Of a stretch of DNA of 8,515 bases, positions 6,923 through 8,515 are shown piece after piece. The position numbers and the translations under genes are program-made. The DNA lies in contig CAZVFE010000065.1 of NCBI GenBank assembly GCA_964626405.1, forward strand, positions 1-8,515, written 5' to 3'. The stretch's first letter is position 1; each line of letters opens with the position of its first letter. The notes beneath the pieces were generated by a model. That model was not told the DNA's origin, ran no database searches, and worked only from the letters and a program-made list of their open reading frames with translations. The DNA comes from CAZVFE01 sp964626405. Lineage in GTDB: Bacteria; Bacteroidota; Bacteroidia; Cytophagales; Spirosomataceae.

Positions 6923-8515
6923 ATGGGTATTATTGATCAGGAGATTTCTAAAAGAAGAACATTCGGAATTATTTCTCACCCCGATGCTGGAAAAACGACT
7001 TTAACCGAAAAATTATTATTATTTGGAGGGGCAATTCAAACCGCTGGGGCAGTAAAATCGAATAAAATCAAAAAAGGAGCTACGTCTGACTTTATGGAAA
7101 TTGAACGTCAGAGAGGTATTTCCGTAGCAACCTCTGTAATGACTTTTGAATATAAGAATTTAAAGATCAATATATTAGATACGCCTGGCCACAAAGATTT
7201 TGCTGAGGACACTTACCGGACACTTACTGCGGTAGATTCTGTTATTTTAGTGATTGATTGTGTAAAAGGAGTGGAGGAACAAACTGAAAAATTAATGGAG
7301 GTTTGTAGAATGCGAAATACTCCGGTAATTATTTTCATTAACAAGATGGATAGGGAGGGTCAAAATCCATTTGACCTTTTGGATGAATTAGAACAAAAGT
7401 TAAATTTAAATGTTCGTCCAATGACTTGGCCAATCAATATTGGATCAAATTTCAAAGGGGTTTATCATCTTATTAATAAGAGTTTAAATTTATTTTCTGT
7501 TAATAAAACCAAGATTGCTGATGATGCAGTTTCGGTGAATATTGATACCGAAGAATTGGAAAAACAAGTTGGGGAAAAAGATGCGAATCAATTAAGGGAG
7601 GATGTAGAATTGATTGAAGGTGTTTTTGAGCCTTTTGATAGGGAAGCTTATTTAGGGGGTGATATTGCGCCTGTTTTCTTTGGGTCAGCAGTGAATAATT
7701 TTGGAGTTCAGGAGTTATTAGATACCTTTACCCAAATTGCTCCTCATACTCAAGCTAGGCAAACTGATTTGAGATTAATAGATCCTAATGAATCAAAGTT
7801 TTCAGGCTTTATCTTTAAAATTCATGCCAATTTGGATCCAAAGCATCGAGATCGAATAGCTTTTTTAAGAATTTGTTCTGGCGTATTTAAGAGAAATACT
7901 TTTTACCATCAGGTAAGAGGTTCTAAGAAACTTCGTTTTTCTAATCCTTATAATTTCATGGCACAGGATAAGGAAGTCATTGAGGAGGGTTTTCCGGGTG
8001 ATGTTGTGGGATTATATGATACGGGGAATTTCAAAATAGGAGATACACTAACTGAAGGAGAAAATTATAATTATCAGGGAATACCAAGTTTTTCTCCTGA
8101 GATATTCAGAGAGTTAATCAATTTGGATCCGATGAAGTCAAAGCAATTGGAGAAAGGAATTTCACAATTAACAGACGAAGGGGTTGCTCAGTTATTTCTT
8201 CAACCTCAATTGGGAAATAGAAAGATAGTTGGAACGGTAGGTGAATTACAATATGAAGTTATTCAATATCGTCTAGAACATGAATATGGAGCAAAATGTC
8301 GGTTCGATGGCATGTCAATAACTAAAGCTTGTTGGATTACTTCAGACAATCAAAAGGCCTTGGATGAATTTGTTCGTCTAAAAGGTCAACAAATTGCGGT
8401 TGATAAGGATGAGAATTATGTTTTTCTTGCGGAGTCTGACTGGATTCTTCGCATGAATCAGGAAAATAATCCTGATATTACTTTTCATTTTACATCAGAA
8501 TTTAAATTGGGGTAG
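6923..8515 (+). CDS. prfC: Peptide chain release factor 3 (RF3)
   Basis: RF3 is a cytoplasmic translational GTPase that removes RF1/RF2 from the ribosome after peptide release. The 530-residue protein is close to E. coli RF3 (529). The GTPase motifs are all present: P-loop SHPDAGKTT (18-26), switch I RQRGISVATS (62-71), DTPGH (86-90), NKMD (140-143) and GSA (254-256). DFMEIERQRGIS is typical of RF3 rather than EF-G. The central beta-barrel domain follows (about 290-390), then a C-terminal domain with GTVGELQYEV (436-445). The start at 6923 begins MGIIDQEISKRRTFGIISHP, the usual RF3 N-terminus, and directly follows the terminator T-run. The gene is complete; its TAG is the last codon of the window. 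It appears to be a separate transcription unit from the secDF operon. Confidence 0.97.
   Translation: MGIIDQEISKRRTFGIISHPDAGKTTLTEKLLLFGGAIQTAGAVKSNKIKKGATSDFMEIERQRGISVATSVMTFEYKNLKINILDTPGHKDFAEDTYRTLTAVDSVILVIDCVKGVEEQTEKLMEVCRMRNTPVIIFINKMDREGQNPFDLLDELEQKLNLNVRPMTWPINIGSNFKGVYHLINKSLNLFSVNKTKIADDAVSVNIDTEELEKQVGEKDANQLREDVELIEGVFEPFDREAYLGGDIAPVFFGSAVNNFGVQELLDTFTQIAPHTQARQTDLRLIDPNESKFSGFIFKIHANLDPKHRDRIAFLRICSGVFKRNTFYHQVRGSKKLRFSNPYNFMAQDKEVIEEGFPGDVVGLYDTGNFKIGDTLTEGENYNYQGIPSFSPEIFRELINLDPMKSKQLEKGISQLTDEGVAQLFLQPQLGNRKIVGTVGELQYEVIQYRLEHEYGAKCRFDGMSITKACWITSDNQKALDEFVRLKGQQIAVDKDENYVFLAESDWILRMNQENNPDITFHFTSEFKLG

Noticed and set aside
8455..8515. prfC possibly truncated by the window end
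   Set aside because: The TAG stop is present at 8513-8515 and the 530-residue length matches the family.

Overview
The window is AT-rich, densely coded chromosomal DNA, most likely from a Bacteroidota bacterium; Cytophagales is a guess within that phylum. Three things point this way. SecD and SecF are fused in one 960-residue protein. Start codons lack Shine-Dalgarno sequences (sites such as TTTACACC-ATG, AAATTTC-ATG and TTTAA-ATG). TAnnTTTG -7 promoter elements lie upstream of three transcription units. No mobile element, CRISPR array, rRNA or tRNA was seen.

Layout. The left edge (1-95, minus strand) holds the first 31 codons of a secreted protein, cut by the window end. It has its own good promoter, which reaches into the 3' end of nadA. 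Next come nadC and nadA on the minus strand (1986 to 140). They overlap by one base (TAATG) and encode the last two steps of de novo quinolinate/nicotinate mononucleotide synthesis. A divergent intergenic region (1987-2061) carries a strong Bacteroidota promoter (TTTG-N17-TATTTTTG) reading right. It drives a probable three-gene operon: an unrecognised 114-residue exported small protein, secDF, and an APC-family amino acid permease. The operon ends at an intrinsic terminator (6868-6920). prfC (release factor 3) follows as a separate unit and its stop codon is the last three bases of the window.

How the genes work together. nadC/nadA form a biosynthetic pair. The rightward operon joins the proton-driven Sec accessory motor with a transporter and begins with a small secretory protein of unknown function.

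The most interesting point is that small protein. It has a signal sequence and no cysteine, lies 67 nt upstream of secDF, ends in Asn-Ala-Pro directly before the stop codon, and that stop codon sits within two mutually exclusive potential hairpins. This resembles the layout of Sec-monitoring arrest peptides (VemP upstream of secDF2, SecM upstream of secA, MifM upstream of yidC2). A regulatory nascent chain controlling secDF is therefore a testable hypothesis, not a demonstrated fact. The remaining genes are ordinary housekeeping functions.
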